A stretch of DNA of 49,061 nucleotides from Methanospirillaceae archaeon. GTDB lineage: Archaea > Halobacteriota > Methanomicrobia > Methanomicrobiales > Methanospirillaceae. The notes beneath the pieces were generated by a model that saw only the letters and a program-made list of their open reading frames with translations, was not told where the DNA came from and did no database searches. Positions 1 through 8,250 of this stretch are shown one piece after another; position 1 is the first letter of the stretch; each line of letters begins with the position of its first letter. The translations under genes and the position numbers were made by a program. The stretch lies in contig JAFGOM010000093.1 of NCBI GenBank assembly GCA_016926505.1, positions 1-49,061 of the forward strand, written 5' to 3'.

Positions 1-80
1 CCGAACCCGGTAGTTAAGACGCCTCACGTAGGAGCCTGTACTGAGATACGAGAGTTCTCGGGAAAACTCCCTCGCTGCTA
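1..80 (+). rRNA. 5S ribosomal RNA, 3' part (cut by window start)
   Basis: The first 80 bases carry the typical 5S features: CCGAACCCGG followed by TTAAG, a helix around GAGAGTTCTCGGG, and a closing CTCCCTCGCTGCT. The 5' part lies outside the window, so this is probably the end of an rRNA operon. The exact 3' end (about 79) is estimated, because the pairing 5' strand is not visible. Confidence 0.88.
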
Positions 81-94
81 TTGTTCACAAAAAA

Positions 95-116
95 ATTCAC
101 AGCGAATGCTTTTTTT
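95..116 (+). terminator. possible terminator after 5S rRNA
   Basis: A weak hairpin (ATTC at 95-98 with GAAT at 104-107) is followed by seven T residues at 110-116. A T-run after a stable RNA gene is the usual archaeal termination signal. The stem itself is weak, so the T-run is the main evidence. Confidence 0.5.
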
Positions 117-170
117 AATCTGCTAACGCATGGTAATACGATTGATCCAATCCGATACGGAGTATGAGAT

Positions 171-413
171 ATGGCCATCCTGACTGTTGAGAAATATGAA
201 TGGCTCGTTTATTTATTTGATGCATTATGTCTTTTTTTATTGGGTATTTTTATCATTATCATCTCACTCTCTGATCCTGACAAATCCAATGTACTGGCCA
301 TGCTTATTGCTTCCCTGACAAGTATTGTGATGTCAGTGTACTTCTTTGCCGAAGCTTTTTTTGCCAAACGAAATGAGCCCTTTTCCCTGACGAACCGGTT
401 CAGAAGATTTTAA
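171..413 (+). CDS. small two-helix membrane protein, unknown function
   Basis: This 80-residue protein is not recognised. Two hydrophobic segments are visible, about residues 12-34 and 40-63, separated by a short polar loop (DPDKSN). The C-terminus is short and basic (KRNEPFSLTNRFRRF), which suggests it faces the cytoplasm. A GGAG sits about 8 bases before the ATG. It follows the 5S rRNA gene by some 90 bases, beyond a likely terminator, so it is probably transcribed separately. Codon use looks normal for the window. A role cannot be assigned. Confidence 0.6.
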   Translation: MAILTVEKYEWLVYLFDALCLFLLGIFIIIISLSDPDKSNVLAMLIASLTSIVMSVYFFAEAFFAKRNEPFSLTNRFRRF

Positions 414-674
414 CCCTGTTTCATTCTGATTTTAGTATCACGGATTATTGGTTTTCATTGATTTTTTATTGACAACCGGTGAGTAATCTGTCAATATTAC
501 CGATTAGATTGCATTTTTATGATTCAGAACCGGATAGGTGAATCAATGATGTTGTGAGAGATACAGCTCTGCATTCTTTAAACGATGCAGTACGAGTGAG
601 TTTTCCCTTGCAGGGAAAGAAAAGAAAATTGCAATAAAAATTTCAGAGACAATAAAACAGAATAAGAGATTGGT

Positions 675-881
675 TTAGGAAGAAGAACAAGCCATCTCAA
701 TATCTTCTGCTTTGATCGTTTTTCTTCCCGCGTGTGAAGCCAGCTTTGTTGCTTCTTTTGCAATAGTTGCAATATACTCTTCGGTTTTCTGAACAAGTGC
801 TGCTGCTGCATCACTTCCGACACGATCAGCTCCATTCTGTTTGGCAATTCTAATAATTGCTGCAATAGGTAAGTCTGCCAT
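675..881 (-). CDS. archaeal histone
   Basis: This 68-residue protein is a single histone fold of the HMf/HMt family, at the normal length. It has the MADLPIAAIIRIAK helix 1, a long central helix around VQKTEEYIATIAKEATKLASHAGRKT, and the closing KAEDIEMA helix. The RVGSDAA segment at the start of the central helix and the RKT loop match DNA-contacting positions known in the family. It would dimerise and wrap DNA in the nucleoid. It has its own promoter and a clear AAGGAG ribosome binding site about 9 bases before the start. It stands alone, with no operon partner. Confidence 0.96.
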   Translation of the reverse strand: MADLPIAAIIRIAKQNGADRVGSDAAAALVQKTEEYIATIAKEATKLASHAGRKTIKAEDIEMACSSS

Positions 882-1208
882 GTATTAACTCCTTATAAGA
901 ATATATCACAAGCCATTTATTTATTACGCCAGATATGGAAAAATATACGGTACATCGTCATCAAAACAGAGGAGTTTGCGGAAAAAAATAATCCCGCACT
1001 CTATCATTGCTTACACTCTGAATTATTTAGGATAGTATCTTGAAAAATCATTTTAGATTGATAAAATCTGTTCCAAAGAAAAACCGGTTCAATGAGTGTT
1101 TGCTGCAGGTAATTTTTCTCATAAAAGGATTTTTCCGAACGATAATTCTGTAAAAAGATCCACAAATATATATTAGATATCACAAAAAAACAGAATAATG
1201 GCTTTATC
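882..1208. other. divergent intergenic region between histone gene and secreted-protein gene
   Basis: About 327 bases, AT-rich, without a convincing gene. It holds the histone promoter (915-927) on the minus strand and, on the plus strand, an AAATATATATT element near 1163-1174 that would place a transcript start just before the ATG at 1209. A 101-codon minus-strand reading frame crosses this region but overlaps the start of the next gene, has no ribosome binding site and looks spurious. Confidence 0.6.
915..927 (-). promoter_or_regulatory. TATA box of the histone gene
   Basis: On the minus strand this reads GTAATAAATAAAT, an AT-rich archaeal TATA element about 40 bases before the histone ATG. 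A start about 25 bases downstream would leave a short leader that still contains the AAGGAG ribosome binding site. Assigned by pattern only. Confidence 0.5.
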
Positions 1209-1814
1209 ATGAATAATCGAATTATTTTACTCCTGATTCTTCTCCTTTTAATTGGATTTGGTTTTTTTGTTTTTCCGGTTAGTGCTCTGGATGATATATC
1301 AATTACCATAACGGAAGATGATACCCGGTTTCTCCAGACAATGAATCAGATCTGGATTCCTGATATCTACTCAATACGGGGGAGACTGGATCTTGCAATA
1401 TGTTCTCATGATGCCTATCCCGGACTGTATAATGCAACAATTGCAGATGCCAAGGTAACCCTGATGAATAATATGCAGGAGATGCTGCCCTATAACCTCA
1501 CCAATCTGACAGACCCTCTCAGGTCAGATTATCAGAACATTACCTTTAGCAGTTTTAGGGTATTAAATCTGATTTCGCAGCTGGATCCCGATTCGTCAGG
1601 TTTTGAGGATAATGCAACGGTGCTTGCTGATATCATACCGGTATATGGGAACTGGATGGCGTACCGCACCCATTCTACCTCTTTTACCGGTAGTGTTGTA
1701 CCTCCTGATTATGCATCATTACCATCGAAACAAATTATCGATATCATGGAGGAACTTGCTGATACCGTGGCTCTCTCTGCCGATACCAGGGCTTCTGAAA
1801 TTACAGACCGGTAA
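1209..1814 (+). CDS. secreted or membrane-anchored protein, unknown function
   Basis: This 201-residue protein is not recognised. Residues 5-25 form a hydrophobic signal segment ending in VSALDD, consistent with export by Sec with or without cleavage. The rest is polar, acidic and probably helical, with several N-x-S/T sites (for example NATI, NLTN, NITF, NATV), as expected for an archaeal cell-surface protein. There is no C-terminal membrane helix. A TATA-like element lies 35-45 bases upstream. The next gene is 150 bases away and unrelated. It could be a ligand-binding or structural surface protein, but this is not shown by the sequence. Confidence 0.7.
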   Translation: MNNRIILLLILLLLIGFGFFVFPVSALDDISITITEDDTRFLQTMNQIWIPDIYSIRGRLDLAICSHDAYPGLYNATIADAKVTLMNNMQEMLPYNLTNLTDPLRSDYQNITFSSFRVLNLISQLDPDSSGFEDNATVLADIIPVYGNWMAYRTHSTSFTGSVVPPDYASLPSKQIIDIMEELADTVALSADTRASEITDR

Positions 1815-1968
1815 AATTTCTGATCTTATACCGGATTACAGGGAAAAAAATTTAGTTCAGATCTTCGGTATCTCTGGATATCACTTCTATCAGGAATGAA
1901 TTTTTTTCAGAACAGGATATCCTGCACAGATAACATATGGATTCGTGGCAATGGGATAAAGGTACATC

Positions 1969-2439
1969 ATGAAGATACAGGTAGCAGTAATCGGTTCATC
2001 AGAGGCCACCGGAGAGGAATTAAAAGCTGCATATCTTATTGGGAGTCATATTGCCATAGCAGGAGCTGTCCTTCTTTGTGGTGGTAGAGGCGGAGTAATG
2101 GAAGCAGCTGCACAAGGTGTTTCTGATCAGGGAGGTATGACGGTTGGCATTCTTCCGGGAATTGGTGATGCAAACCCGTATGTTGATATCAGGATAAGTA
2201 CTGATATGGGGAATGCACGAAATGTCATCCTCGTTCTTTCTTCTGATGTTGTGATTGCAATCGGGGGATCGTATGGGACTCTGTCTGAGATTGCCATCGC
2301 TAAAAAGGTTCATCGGCCGATATATGGATGGAAAACATGGGATATTGATGGAATTATTGCCTGCAAAACTCCCGAAGAGACTGTTTCTGCAGCACTTGCA
2401 CGGGAACTGTCATGCAAAGATACCCCTGACCAGTCCTGA
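1969..2439 (+). CDS. LOG-like Rossmann protein (TIGR00725 type)
   Basis: This 156-residue protein has the lysine decarboxylase-like/LOG Rossmann fold. It shows GGRGGVM at residues 38-44, PGIGDANPYVD near 63-73, GNARN at 81-85 and GGSYGTLSE at 99-107. The last is the counterpart of the PGGxGTxxE nucleotide-binding signature of LOG phosphoribohydrolases, which cleave nucleoside monophosphates. The first Pro of that signature is not present, and the group it resembles (TIGR00725) has no firmly assigned substrate, so the activity is left open. It is cytoplasmic and starts the plus-strand run that leads through dtdA to ftsZ, 60 bases upstream of dtdA. Confidence 0.85.
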   Translation: MKIQVAVIGSSEATGEELKAAYLIGSHIAIAGAVLLCGGRGGVMEAAAQGVSDQGGMTVGILPGIGDANPYVDIRISTDMGNARNVILVLSSDVVIAIGGSYGTLSEIAIAKKVHRPIYGWKTWDIDGIIACKTPEETVSAALARELSCKDTPDQS

Positions 2440-2499
2440 ATACACCCATATCGCTTTATTTTGTGGAATTAAAAAACGATTGTTGGATCTGAAATAACA

Positions 2500-3819
2500 A
2501 TGAAAGAACCGGATACGATACTCCTTGTCAGTTCCCGCCTGGACCCGGCAGGAACGCATATACATGATGCAATCTGCCACGAACTTAATCGCAATCCCAC
2601 CCATTTATATTCCTTCTGTCATTACCGATCTGATGAGCGTCTTCTTTACTGGAGATATGATCCTTTATTTTTTCCGGAAAATCCTCCTGATAGGATCATA
2701 TTTCTCTCGCGGCATGCCTCAAAGAATCCAAAACCTGTTCTTACCGTCCATGTGACCGGTAATTTCAAGGAGGCTGATCTTGGGGGACAACCACGTACTC
2801 TGACACCTGCAGATCCACCACTCATGTATGCCGTATTACAAAACCTTTTGCAGTATGCACCTCCCGGTTACGCGGTCTCCTATGAAGTGACCCATCACGG
2901 GCCGACCGGGTTGCCTCTTCCCTCTTTCTTTGTGGAGATAGGGAGCACAGAGACAGAATGGAATGATACTATTGCGGTTCATGCAGTTGCAAAAGCAGTT
3001 CTTCTTGCAAGGGAAGAGCTGGTTATTCCCATGGTCGGCTTTGGGGGAACTCATTATGCAACGCGTCAGACAGAAATCTCGTTTTTATCCCGTGCTGCTT
3101 TTGGTCATATCGTTCCATCCCGGCAGATTGATTCCATTGATCAGGATATGGTCAGAATGATGACAGAAATGACCCATGCAGAAGCGGCATACATTGATAA
3201 AAAATCACTTTCCGGAGAAGAGATAAAGAGGATAACCGCTCTTTTGAGTCAGATAAAACTTCCCGTTCTTGGACAGACCGATCTTTTTGCCCTGAAACAT
3301 CTTACTCTTCCGCAGTATACTGGCATTATTGCCATGGCACAAAGAGAAGTACCTGATTGTCAGGTACGGGTGCAGTCAATAGATCGTTGTTTAGAACCGG
3401 TTGTTATCAGGATTCCATCTTTGTTACTTGAACAGGCAGATAAGCTGGATCATGATAATCTGCTCGCATCTATCTCTGAGATGCCTGTTGCAACGCTCCG
3501 AAAGGGAGGTAAGAGTCTTTTGCCGGTATTTATTGTGGATAAAGAGGATGCTGGGATTGTCAGGCATGAATTAATACATCTCTGCATCTCAGTTGTACTT
3601 GCGAACACCGACGCATCGATAGACGGAGAAATTCTTACTATCAGACGTCTTAAGTTTGATCCAAAGAAGGCAGAGGAGTTTGGGATCCCTCCCGGACCTT
3701 TATACACGACCCTCCTGTCAGGGAAATCAGTCCTGTACGAAGGCAGGGAGATAACACCAGATATGGTCATGAAAACAATCGTAACCAGAATAGAGATCCC
3801 GGTGGAGAACGATGCATGA
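2500..3819 (+). CDS. dtdA: D-aminoacyl-tRNA deacylase with C-terminal extension
   Basis: This 439-residue protein is the archaeal type of D-aminoacyl-tRNA deacylase (DTD2/GEK1 family), which removes D-amino acids from mischarged tRNAs. The core domain covers about residues 1-275 and shows SRHAS at 70-74, [18 protein letters not shown] at 131-148, [10 protein letters not shown] at 182-191 and FGHIV at 201-205. Residues from about 285 to 439 form an additional domain. Its end, [16 protein letters not shown] (395-410) followed by [10 protein letters not shown], resembles the tail of RNase Z proteins. The stop overlaps the ftsZ start by ATGA, so the two are translationally coupled. No strong ribosome binding site precedes the ATG. 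Confidence 0.93.
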   Translation: MKEPDTILLVSSRLDPAGTHIHDAICHELNRNPTHLYSFCHYRSDERLLYWRYDPLFFPENPPDRIIFLSRHASKNPKPVLTVHVTGNFKEADLGGQPRTLTPADPPLMYAVLQNLLQYAPPGYAVSYEVTHHGPTGLPLPSFFVEIGSTETEWNDTIAVHAVAKAVLLAREELVIPMVGFGGTHYATRQTEISFLSRAAFGHIVPSRQIDSIDQDMVRMMTEMTHAEAAYIDKKSLSGEEIKRITALLSQIKLPVLGQTDLFALKHLTLPQYTGIIAMAQREVPDCQVRVQSIDRCLEPVVIRIPSLLLEQADKLDHDNLLASISEMPVATLRKGGKSLLPVFIVDKEDAGIVRHELIHLCISVVLANTDASIDGEILTIRRLKFDPKKAEEFGIPPGPLYTTLLSGKSVLYEGREITPDMVMKTIVTRIEIPVENDA

Positions 3820-4907
3820 AATCAATCGTTGAAGAAGCATTATCACGGGCGAAGGAGGAATCCGAACACATTTCCAGGAATAATGATGACCTGGAGCAGG
3901 TTCTCCGGTCCTTAATGACAAGGATCACGGTAATCGGATGCGGAGGAGGAGGGTGTAACACGATACACCGCATGAAGGAAGAAGGTATCAAGGGAACTAC
4001 CCTGTATGCCATTAATACCGATGCCATGCATCTTGCAACCATCCACGCTGATGAACGGATTCTTATCGGGAGACAGAGAACAAGGGGATTAGGTGCAGGT
4101 TCCTATCCTCAGGTTGGTGAAGAAGCGGCACTTGAGAGTGAACATGATATCAGGCGTGCCGTTGATGATGCTGACATGGTTTTTGTTACTGCCGGGCTTG
4201 GAGGGGGAACCGGAACCGGTTGTGCACCTATCGTTGCACGATGTGCACGGGAAGAAGGAGCTCTCACCATTGCGGTTGTTACCCTGCCTTTTACCGCAGA
4301 AGGCAGTATCAGAATGGAGAATGCAAACGCAGGGCTGCAGCGTCTGCGTGATGTAGCAGATACCGTCATTGTTGTTCCCAATGATCGTCTTATGGAGGTT
4401 GTACCAAAACTCCCCCTGGCAGCTGCATTTAAGGTGTCTGATGAGGTACTGATGCGGGCAGTCAAGGGTATTACCGAGCTTATCACTGTTCCTGGTCTGG
4501 TAAACCTTGATTTTGCTGATGTCCGGACGGTTATGGAGAAAGGTGGCGTTGCGATGATCGGAATGGGTGAGAGTGAATCATCAGATAAGGCTTCAGATTC
4601 GGTAAAAAAAGCGATACGTTCACCTCTTCTTGATATTGACATATCCGGAGCAACAACTGCCCTGGTCAATGTTACCGGGGGTCCTGATATGACCATGGCA
4701 GAGGCTGAAGGAGTAGTATCAGCAGTCTCTGAACTGATTGATCCTGATGCACGGATTATCTGGGGAGCACAGGTAGATCCGACGATGCAGAATAAGATCC
4801 GGACTCTTCTTATCCTGACTGGTGTTCAGTCGCCACAAATATATGGGAGAAGTGAAAAAGATGTTCCCACATTACAAAAACATTTTGAGATCGACTTTTT
4901 ACGGTGA
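3816..4907 (+). CDS. ftsZ: cell division GTPase FtsZ
   Basis: This 363-residue protein is a tubulin-like GTPase that forms the division ring. After an about 35-residue charged N-terminal extension come GCGGGGCN (41-48) and the tubulin signature GGGTGTG (129-135), followed by the NDRLMEV region and the second domain. The length is normal for euryarchaeal FtsZ. The last residues, HFEIDFLR, may be the short conserved tail. It overlaps dtdA by four bases and is six bases from secE. The secE ribosome binding site GGTGAT lies across the ftsZ stop, pointing to one transcript. Euryarchaea often carry a second ftsZ, so whether this is FtsZ1 or FtsZ2 is left open. Confidence 0.97.
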   Translation: MKSIVEEALSRAKEESEHISRNNDDLEQVLRSLMTRITVIGCGGGGCNTIHRMKEEGIKGTTLYAINTDAMHLATIHADERILIGRQRTRGLGAGSYPQVGEEAALESEHDIRRAVDDADMVFVTAGLGGGTGTGCAPIVARCAREEGALTIAVVTLPFTAEGSIRMENANAGLQRLRDVADTVIVVPNDRLMEVVPKLPLAAAFKVSDEVLMRAVKGITELITVPGLVNLDFADVRTVMEKGGVAMIGMGESESSDKASDSVKKAIRSPLLDIDISGATTALVNVTGGPDMTMAEAEGVVSAVSELIDPDARIIWGAQVDPTMQNKIRTLLILTGVQSPQIYGRSEKDVPTLQKHFEIDFLR

Positions 4908-4913
4908 TATCAT

Positions 4914-5105
4914 ATGGAAATAACCAAAAAAAATTATGCTAAATATTTAAACGAAGAACTGTTCCGGAAATATATCCGTGTTTTAAAACTGGCCCGAACG
5001 CCAACCCGGCAGGAATTTATCAAGATCGCCGGAGTGGCTGCTATCGGTATCCTTATCATCGGACTTATCGGTTTTATCATATTTGAGATAATGCAACTGT
5101 TGTGA
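4914..5105 (+). CDS. secE: protein translocase subunit SecE (Sec61 gamma)
   Basis: This 63-residue protein has the SecE/Sec61-gamma layout: an amphipathic N-terminal helix (KYLNEELFRKYIRVLKLARTPT), then one membrane helix at about residues 40-61. The ARTPTRQEF segment between them is the conserved hinge of the family. It clamps SecY in the membrane. The gene uses GGTGAT as ribosome binding site and sits directly before spt5, the standard archaeal order. Confidence 0.94.
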   Translation: MEITKKNYAKYLNEELFRKYIRVLKLARTPTRQEFIKIAGVAAIGILIIGLIGFIIFEIMQLL

Positions 5106-5107
5106 TC

Positions 5108-5617
5108 ATGAATTCAATTGACGATTCTTCTGATCCGGTTTCGTATGGGATACCTTCCACCAGAATTTTTGCGGTAAAAACTACGAATCGTCAGGAACGT
5201 GCGGTAGCTGACAACATTGACAAGGCAATCAGGGATGATATCGATGATATCCTGGTTACCGCTGTTATTGTACCTGATGAACTGAAAGGATATGTGCTGG
5301 TTGAATCTCCGGAACCCCTGGCACGGGTTCAGGAATTGATGGAACGCATCCCAAATGCGCGCACGGTTCTTTCAGGGGCTACTTCTCTTGAAGAGGTCGG
5401 ACATTACCTGACGCCAAAACCTGCTGTATCCGGGATTGAAGACGGCACGATTGTTGAATTGATTGCAGGTCCGTTTAAGGGAGAAAAAGCAGTCGTCAAA
5501 CGTGTTGACCCGGGTAAGGAAGAGATTACCGTCGAGCTATACGAGAGTGTTCTTCCCATTCCAATAACGGTTCGTGGTGACAATGTTCGCATTATTGACA
5601 AGGGTGAAGATCAGTAA
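5108..5617 (+). CDS. spt5: transcription elongation factor Spt5 (NusG homologue)
   Basis: The protein has an NGN domain (about residues 18-95, beginning RIFAVKTTNRQERAVADNI) and a C-terminal KOW domain (about 110-165, with DGTIVELIAGPFKGEKAVVKRVD). Together with Spt4 it closes RNA polymerase over DNA and makes elongation processive. ATG at 5108 gives a 169-residue protein. A GTG at 5102, overlapping the secE stop, would add two residues and cannot be excluded. The gene lies between secE and rpl11, as in most archaea. About 110 bases separate it from rpl11, enough for a promoter. Confidence 0.94.
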   Translation: MNSIDDSSDPVSYGIPSTRIFAVKTTNRQERAVADNIDKAIRDDIDDILVTAVIVPDELKGYVLVESPEPLARVQELMERIPNARTVLSGATSLEEVGHYLTPKPAVSGIEDGTIVELIAGPFKGEKAVVKRVDPGKEEITVELYESVLPIPITVRGDNVRIIDKGEDQ

Positions 5618-5729
5618 CCGGAAGAACACAGACCCCTGTTATACAGTACTTTTTTAACAGTATACTTCGACCTTTATCAACCCACGAGGATTATGCAGGT
5701 ACGACCTGAGCCTCACATGGGTGATAAAA

Positions 5730-6203
5730 ATGGCAGAAGTTGTCGAGGTACTAGTACCCGGCGGGAAGGCTACTGCTGGTCCACCATTAGGCCCTGCTCT
5801 GGGGCCTCTCGGTATTAATGTCAAGGCAGTTGTTGATGAAATCAACGTAAAAACCGGTTCTTTTAATGGAATGCAGGTTCCTGTCAGGATTGAGGTGGAT
5901 GCAAAGAAGAACTTCACCATCTCAGTCGGGATACCCCCTACCACAGCTCTTATTAAAAAAGAGGCTGGTATCGAGAAAGGATCAGGAGAACCCAACACCA
6001 TGGTTGTTGGAGACCTGCCGCTTGACGCCGCTGTCAGAATTGCCCAGATGAAACTGGATGCTATGCTCTCATATGATATCAGGAACGCAGTAAAAGAGGT
6101 TATTGGTACCTGTGTGAGCATGGGCGTAACAGTTGACGGCAAAGCACCGAAACAGGTGTTAGCCGATATTGATGCGGGTAGTTATGACAAGGCGTTTGTA
6201 TAG
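5730..6203 (+). CDS. rpl11: ribosomal protein L11 (uL11)
   Basis: This is a 157-residue archaeal L11 with the N-terminal [20 protein letters not shown] signature and a C-terminal RNA-binding domain containing the [12 protein letters not shown] stretch. It forms the GTPase-associated stalk base on 23S rRNA. ATG at 5730 was chosen over an in-frame GTG at 5721 because it gives the usual [12 protein letters not shown] start and places GGTGA (5720-5724) five bases upstream. It begins the L11-L1-L10-L12 operon. AT-rich stretches upstream (5650-5680) could hold the promoter. Confidence 0.97.
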   Translation: MAEVVEVLVPGGKATAGPPLGPALGPLGINVKAVVDEINVKTGSFNGMQVPVRIEVDAKKNFTISVGIPPTTALIKKEAGIEKGSGEPNTMVVGDLPLDAAVRIAQMKLDAMLSYDIRNAVKEVIGTCVSMGVTVDGKAPKQVLADIDAGSYDKAFV

Positions 6204-6211
6204 TCAGTAAA

Positions 6212-6251
6212 CCATAGAAGATCGTAAATTTGTACGGTCGCGGAACTATGG
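6212..6251 (+). promoter_or_regulatory. RNA hairpin in front of the L1 gene, probable L1 autoregulatory site
   Basis: CCATAG (6212-6217) pairs with CTATGG (6246-6251). Inside, GATCGTA (6220-6226) pairs with TACGGTC (6233-6239) with one G-U pair. The two stems are separated by an asymmetric internal loop of AA against GCGGAA. The outer stem ends in the first two bases of the L1 ribosome binding site GGAGG (6250-6254). L1 is known to repress its own mRNA in methanogens by binding a copy of its 23S rRNA site, which is two stems around an asymmetric loop. The structure is seen directly; the assignment to L1 is inference. Confidence 0.6.
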
Positions 6252-6260
6252 AGGAGATAA

Positions 6261-6905
6261 ATGGTTCAGAGAAGCGTCATTACAGACGCATTGAAATCGG
6301 CTCGGGAGAACGCGCCTGATAGAAAATTTACCGAGAGTATTGATATCACGGTGAATTTAAAAAATATCGATATGGCGCAGCCAAAAAACCGTATTGATGA
6401 GACAATTCTTCTCCCTTTCGGTAACGGCAGAAAGGCAAAGATAGCTGTTCTTGGTGCCGGTGATATTGTAACCCAGGCGAAAGATGCAGGGGTGGATATT
6501 ATCATTGGACCTGAAGAGATTGAGCGACTCGGTGGAGAACCCCGTGAAGCCCGAAAAATTGCCAATATGTACCATTTCTTCCTCGCAGAAACCGGAGTAA
6601 TGCCACTGGTCGGAAGATGGCTCGGTCCACGACTGGGTCCCCGCGGAAGGATGCCGCAGCCAGTACCTACAGAGATGGACATTCGACCTGTTGTTGAACG
6701 TCTCAGAAACTCTGTCAGGATACGGACCAAAGATAAAACATCATTCTCTCTAAAGGTAGGAGTTACCACCATGCCTGATGAAGAGATTGTTGAGAATATC
6801 GAGGTGGTATTACGGAGAATTGAGAGTGCTCTTGAACAGGGAGCATTTCAGATTCGTTCGGTGTATGTAAAGACGACCATGGGGCCGTCTGTGAAGGTGG
6901 TGTAA
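6261..6905 (+). CDS. rpl1: ribosomal protein L1 (uL1)
   Basis: This 214-residue protein is an archaeal L1, of normal length, with two domains. Domain I is split between the termini and has the TVNLKNIDMAQPKNRIDETILLP start. The conserved GRWLGPRGRMP-type segment is seen as VGRWLGPRLGPRGRMPQPVP at about residues 117-136. L1 binds the mobile stalk of 23S rRNA and helps release deacylated tRNA; in methanogens it also represses its own operon. The start has a strong GGAGGAG ribosome binding site that overlaps the foot of the upstream hairpin. The stop overlaps the L10 start (TAATG). Confidence 0.97.
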   Translation: MVQRSVITDALKSARENAPDRKFTESIDITVNLKNIDMAQPKNRIDETILLPFGNGRKAKIAVLGAGDIVTQAKDAGVDIIIGPEEIERLGGEPREARKIANMYHFFLAETGVMPLVGRWLGPRLGPRGRMPQPVPTEMDIRPVVERLRNSVRIRTKDKTSFSLKVGVTTMPDEEIVENIEVVLRRIESALEQGAFQIRSVYVKTTMGPSVKVV

Positions 6906-7762
6906 TGGGATTATATGCTGCACACCTTCCTGAATGGAAGAAAAAAGAGATATCAACCATCAAGCGTCTGATGGAGGAGTACAAACTCGTTGGTCTTGTG
7001 GATATGTACGGAATTCCTGCTCAGCAGGTTCAGGATATCCGCCGGAATCTCCGGGAACGTGCAGAACTCCGTATGACAAGGAACACGCTTATCAGGCATG
7101 CATTAGATGAAGTCGGTGGCGGAATTGAGGAGCTCAAAGAAAGTATCCTGGGTCACTCCGCTCTCATCTTTACCAATGAAAATCCGTTTAAACTCTTTGC
7201 AACGCTTGAAAAGACGAAGACCAAGATGGCTGCACGTCCGGGTGAGAAAGCTCCGGAGGATATCGTTGTTGAGAAAGGACCGACGAGTTTCAAACCAGGT
7301 CCGATTGTCGGTGAACTTCAGCAGGCTGGTATTCCTGCAGCAATTGAAGCGGGTAAAGTAACAATCCGTGAGACAAAAACTGTTGTCAGGGCTGGAGAAG
7401 TTATCAACCGGAAATTAGCTGAAGCACTGGTAAAACTCGATATTAAACCGATGGATATCGGTCTGCTCCTGCAGGCTGCATATTATGAGAAGACACTGTA
7501 TGATCCTTCCGTCCTTGCAATTGACGAAGCTGCATTCTATCAGAAGATCCTGACTGCAGCGAGTGAGGCATATAATCTCTCGGTAAATGCCTGTATCTTT
7601 ACCGCAGATACGACAGAAGCAATTATTACCAGGGCTGCCATGCAGGCACGCAATCTTGCGATTGAGGCATCTGTATTGAGTCCTGATGTAATACAAGGAA
7701 TCCTCGGGAAAGCTCAGGGACAAGCAGTCTCGCTCAAAGCGACAATTGATAAGAAGAATTGA
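6905..7762 (+). CDS. rpl10: ribosomal protein L10 (uL10, P0)
   Basis: This 285-residue protein is the archaeal P0-type L10, which anchors L12 dimers to the ribosomal stalk. The N-terminal rRNA-binding domain spans about residues 1-110, an inserted domain about 110-185 (KGPTSFKPGPIVGELQQAGIPAAIEAG), and the C-terminal helices that bind L12 start near 215. The start codon overlaps the L1 stop codon, giving tight coupling. It lacks the short acidic tail some archaeal P0 proteins have and ends at SLKATIDKKN, so it looks slightly short compared with members of 330-340 residues. Confidence 0.96.
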   Translation: MGLYAAHLPEWKKKEISTIKRLMEEYKLVGLVDMYGIPAQQVQDIRRNLRERAELRMTRNTLIRHALDEVGGGIEELKESILGHSALIFTNENPFKLFATLEKTKTKMAARPGEKAPEDIVVEKGPTSFKPGPIVGELQQAGIPAAIEAGKVTIRETKTVVRAGEVINRKLAEALVKLDIKPMDIGLLLQAAYYEKTLYDPSVLAIDEAAFYQKILTAASEAYNLSVNACIFTADTTEAIITRAAMQARNLAIEASVLSPDVIQGILGKAQGQAVSLKATIDKKN

Positions 7763-7791
7763 AGAATTGTTTCATGAAAAGGTGATTATAA

Positions 7792-8112
7792 ATGGAATAT
7801 GTGTATGCTGCACTCCTCCTGTTTAAATCAGGAAAGGAGATATCAGAAAGTTCAGTAAAGGCAGTTCTCTCTGCCGCCGGTATTGACGTTGACGACGCCC
7901 GCATCAAGGCTTTAATTGCAGCTCTTGACGGTGTGGATATTGAGGATGCAATCAGCAAGGCAGCAGTAGCACCTGTTGCTGCAGCCGCTGTTGCAGCCGC
8001 AGCCCCTGCAGGAGCTGCAGCCGCTGCCGAAGAAGCAGCCGCTGAGCCCGAAGAGGACAAGGCAGAGAAAGAAGAGAGCGGAATGGCAGGCCTTGGTGCC
8101 CTGTTCGGCTAA
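7792..8112 (+). CDS. rpl12: ribosomal protein L12 (P1-type)
   Basis: This 106-residue protein is the archaeal stalk protein. It has an N-terminal dimerisation domain ([41 protein letters not shown]), an Ala-rich hinge (about 62-85), an acidic segment and the conserved factor-binding tail [11 protein letters not shown]. It recruits elongation and initiation factors. A GGTGAT ribosome binding site precedes the ATG. It is the last gene of the ribosomal operon, followed by a T-run. Confidence 0.97.
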   Translation: MEYVYAALLLFKSGKEISESSVKAVLSAAGIDVDDARIKALIAALDGVDIEDAISKAAVAPVAAAAVAAAAPAGAAAAAEEAAAEPEEDKAEKEESGMAGLGALFG

Positions 8113-8119
8113 TCCTATC

Positions 8120-8127
8120 TTTTTTTT
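8120..8127 (+). terminator. T-run terminator after the ribosomal protein operon
   Basis: Eight T residues begin eight bases after the L12 stop. Oligo-T in the non-template strand is the main archaeal termination signal, and this site closes the L11-L12 operon before the convergent phosphoesterase gene. Confidence 0.6.
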
Positions 8128-8250
8128 CAGTAAAAATTTCAAATCACAGCGGTTTCTCTTCGCTTCATTGCTTCTTATTCCTGATCATCCGGGCTGTGTG
8201 TTTGTGTGATGTGTTTGTGTCTTTGTATCAGATCTGATACAATAGAAGGG

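Noticed and set aside
4109-4696. 195-codon minus-strand open frame inside ftsZ
   Set aside because: It is a shadow frame of a highly conserved gene, rich in Ser, Thr, Pro and Arg, as expected for antisense translation.
5654-6142. 162-codon minus-strand open frame across L11
   Set aside because: It is antisense to a universally conserved ribosomal protein gene, and its composition is typical for a shadow.
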